Shown: positions 6,417 to 7,861 of the stretch, piece after piece
Layout of the letters: each line of letters begins with the position of its first letter
Numbering within the stretch: position 1 is the stretch's first letter
DNA from: an uncultured Lactobacillus sp.
Lineage (GTDB): Bacteria > Bacillota > Bacilli > Lactobacillales > Lactobacillaceae
Direction: 5' to 3'
Assembly (NCBI RefSeq): GCF_910589175.1
Contig: NZ_CAJURR010000039.1
Span: 1 to 7,861 of the forward strand
Length of the DNA stretch: 7,861 bases
Notes under the pieces: model-generated
The model's database searches: none
The model's input: the letters and a program-made list of their open reading frames with translations, nothing else
Told to the model about the DNA's origin: nothing
Translations under genes and position numbers: made by a program

Positions 6417-6445
6417 TTGAAAAAGTATTTTTAGTATAATTTAAT
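6417..6445 (+). promoter_or_regulatory. Possible promoter just after metI
   Basis: TTGAAA (6417-6422) and TTTAAT (6440-6445), each one base off consensus, are separated by exactly 17 bases. Transcription would start near 6452, immediately before the terminator hairpin at 6457. It could contribute to fumC expression, or be a chance match in AT-rich sequence. Confidence 0.3.
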
Positions 6446-6456
6446 ACAATTATATT

Positions 6457-6483
6457 AGCGAAGAATTATATTCTCCGCTTTTT
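6457..6483 (+). terminator. Intrinsic terminator of the metQNI operon
   Basis: AGCGAAGAAT (6457-6466) pairs with ATTCTCCGCT (6470-6479), 10 bp with one A-C mismatch and a 3-base loop, followed by TTTTT (6479-6483). It separates the methionine operon from fumC. Confidence 0.7.
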
Positions 6484-6509
6484 GTATGCCCTTTCATTTA
6501 AATGTAGCT

Positions 6510-6515
6510 TATAAT
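6510..6515 (+). promoter_or_regulatory. Candidate -10 element for fumC
   Basis: A perfect TATAAT lies 29 bases before the fumC start and would begin transcription near 6522, leaving room for the GGAGG ribosome site. No good -35 hexamer is found at 16-18 bases upstream (TGCCCT at 17), so the promoter is weak on sequence or needs an activator. Confidence 0.4.
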
Positions 6516-6544
6516 GAAGATAATGAAAACGGAGGACAAAAAAT

Positions 6545-7861
6545 ATGGTGAAAAAAGGTTATCGTATTGAAAGTGATACATTAGGCCCAGTAGAAATTCC
6601 TGAAAAGGCATTGTGGGGTCCACAAACACAAAGAAGTAAGGATAATTTCCATACTGGGGCATTGATGCCAATTGGTATTATTCGTGCACTTCTTCAAATA
6701 AAGCTGGCTGCTGCTCAAGCTAATATTGAAGCAGGAACTGAAACAGAAGAAAAAGGACGTGCCATTATTGAAGCAATTCATCAACTACTTGATTTAAATA
6801 ATGAAGAATTGCAACCATATTTTCCATTGCACGTCTATCAGACTGGATCAGGTACCCAAACTAATATGAATGTTAATGAAGTGGTGGCTAATCTTGCTAA
6901 TAAAAATCATCCAGGTTTAGATATTTTACCTAATGATGACGTGAACATGGGACAATCATCAAATGATACTTTTCCCACTGCAATGAATTTAGTTGCAACA
7001 CAAGCGTTAGATGACTTAAAACCTTCTATCAAACACTTGATTAAGGAATTAAAAGTAAAACAAGATGAATATTGGACAACTGTTAAAGTAGGAAGAACTC
7101 ACTTACAAGATGCTGTCCCATTGACTTTTGGTCAGGAACTATCAGGTTATATTTCTGCTCTTAATCATGATCTATCCTATATTGACGAGCTAGAAGAAAC
7201 ACTTTATGAATTACCAATTGGAGGAACTGCTGTTGGTACTGGACTTAATGCGGCTCCTGGTATGGCAGAAGATATCGCTGAGCGTTTATCAAGAAAATAT
7301 GGACATCATTTTAAAGTTGATACAAATAAATTCTTTGGTTTAGCAAATCACTCAGGATTAAATGTGGTTCATGGTGCTTTAAAAGCTTTAGCAGCTGATA
7401 TGTTCAAAATTGCTCAAGATATTCGTTTCTTAGGATCTGGCCCAAGAGCTGGTTTAGGAGAACTTAATTTACCTGCCAACGAACCAGGTTCCTCAATTAT
7501 GCCTGGTAAAGTAAATCCAACTCAAGCTGAAGCTGTTACTATGGCGTGTTTGAGAGTCTTTGGAAATGATACAACTATTACGATGGCAGCTTCTCAGGGA
7601 AACTTTGAAATGAACGTCTTTAAGCCAGTGATGATTGCCGCTTTTCTAGAGTCTGCTAATGTTTTATCAGGAACTATTTCTGGCTTTGCAGATAAGATGA
7701 TTCATGGTATGACTGTCAATAAGGAAAGAATGGCTAAGGATGTAGCAAATTCATTAATGACGGTTACTGCACTTTCACCACATATTGGTTACCACGAAGC
7801 TGCTACTATTGCACAGACTGCAGCTAAAAATAATACGACTTTACGTACGGCGGCTTTAAAG
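6545..7861 (+). CDS. fumC: Class II fumarate hydratase (partial, cut by window end)
   Basis: This cytoplasmic homotetrameric enzyme interconverts fumarate and L-malate without an iron-sulfur cluster. There are 439 in-frame codons to the window edge and no stop; the family is about 460-470 residues, so roughly 25 C-terminal residues are missing. Family motifs, most of which build the active site shared between subunits, are GSGTQTNMNVNEV (~101-113), GQSSNDTFPTAM (~138-149), GRTHLQDA with catalytic His186, and the lyase signature GSSIMPGKVN (315-324) with catalytic Ser316. FumC is preferred over aspartase or argininosuccinate lyase because of its close match to FumC in all these blocks. GGAGG (6531-6535) lies 9 bases before the ATG. 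In lactobacilli with an incomplete TCA cycle it usually works in the malate-fumarate-succinate branch; no partner gene is visible here. Confidence 0.96.
   Translation, partial: MVKKGYRIESDTLGPVEIPEKALWGPQTQRSKDNFHTGALMPIGIIRALLQIKLAAAQANIEAGTETEEKGRAIIEAIHQLLDLNNEELQPYFPLHVYQTGSGTQTNMNVNEVVANLANKNHPGLDILPNDDVNMGQSSNDTFPTAMNLVATQALDDLKPSIKHLIKELKVKQDEYWTTVKVGRTHLQDAVPLTFGQELSGYISALNHDLSYIDELEETLYELPIGGTAVGTGLNAAPGMAEDIAERLSRKYGHHFKVDTNKFFGLANHSGLNVVHGALKALAADMFKIAQDIRFLGSGPRAGLGELNLPANEPGSSIMPGKVNPTQAEAVTMACLRVFGNDTTITMAASQGNFEMNVFKPVMIAAFLESANVLSGTISGFADKMIHGMTVNKERMAKDVANSLMTVTALSPHIGYHEAATIAQTAAKNNTTLRTAALK

Overview
The window is low-GC Firmicutes DNA. The bile salt hydrolase closely resembles, from memory, those of the Lactobacillus gasseri / johnsonii / paragasseri / taiwanensis cluster. 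AT-rich wobble positions, strong AGGAGG ribosome sites and a Met-type T-box fit a gut Lactobacillus chromosome. Nothing looks like phage, plasmid, IS or CRISPR, and no tRNA or rRNA was seen.

Layout. (1) 1-89: the apparent last codons of an unidentified plus-strand gene, closed by a strong terminator. (2) 144-1174: a single-gene bile salt hydrolase unit (bsh) with its own ribosome site, ending in a bidirectional terminator shared with a convergent small XRE-family regulator (1173-1562, minus). (3) 1563-1791: a 229-base gap with an 11-bp inverted repeat near the regulator's probable promoter and a minus-strand terminator for the next operon. (4) 1792-3374, minus: a translationally coupled two-gene operon. 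Its first gene is a membrane protein with two hydrophobic segments, a long coiled coil, a serine linker and a C-terminal sunset-type domain. Its second gene is a secreted DNA/RNA non-specific endonuclease with its own short coiled coil. (5) 3455-6483, plus: a methionine-uptake operon with sigma-A promoter, T-box leader with ATG specifier, metQ, metN, metI and terminator. (6) 6510 to the end: fumC, class II fumarate hydratase, cut by the window edge after 439 codons.

How the parts work together. BSH deconjugates host bile salts in the cytoplasm. MetQ captures methionine outside the cell, MetI forms the channel and MetN powers it. The T-box would read uncharged tRNA-Met and let the operon be transcribed only when methionine is short. 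The nuclease and its membrane partner look like a surface module for handling extracellular nucleic acid, but their biological role is not established by the sequence.

The most interesting points are the coupled nuclease/sunset-domain module with an unusual NRSH active-site motif, a second exact copy of the T-box core (GGTGGTAACG) in the stem II loop of the leader, a MetQ without any cysteine and so without a lipobox, and an SRG selectivity motif in the BSH. I do not see an obviously new defence or mobile system here; most of the window is ordinary Lactobacillus core or niche-adaptation sequence.
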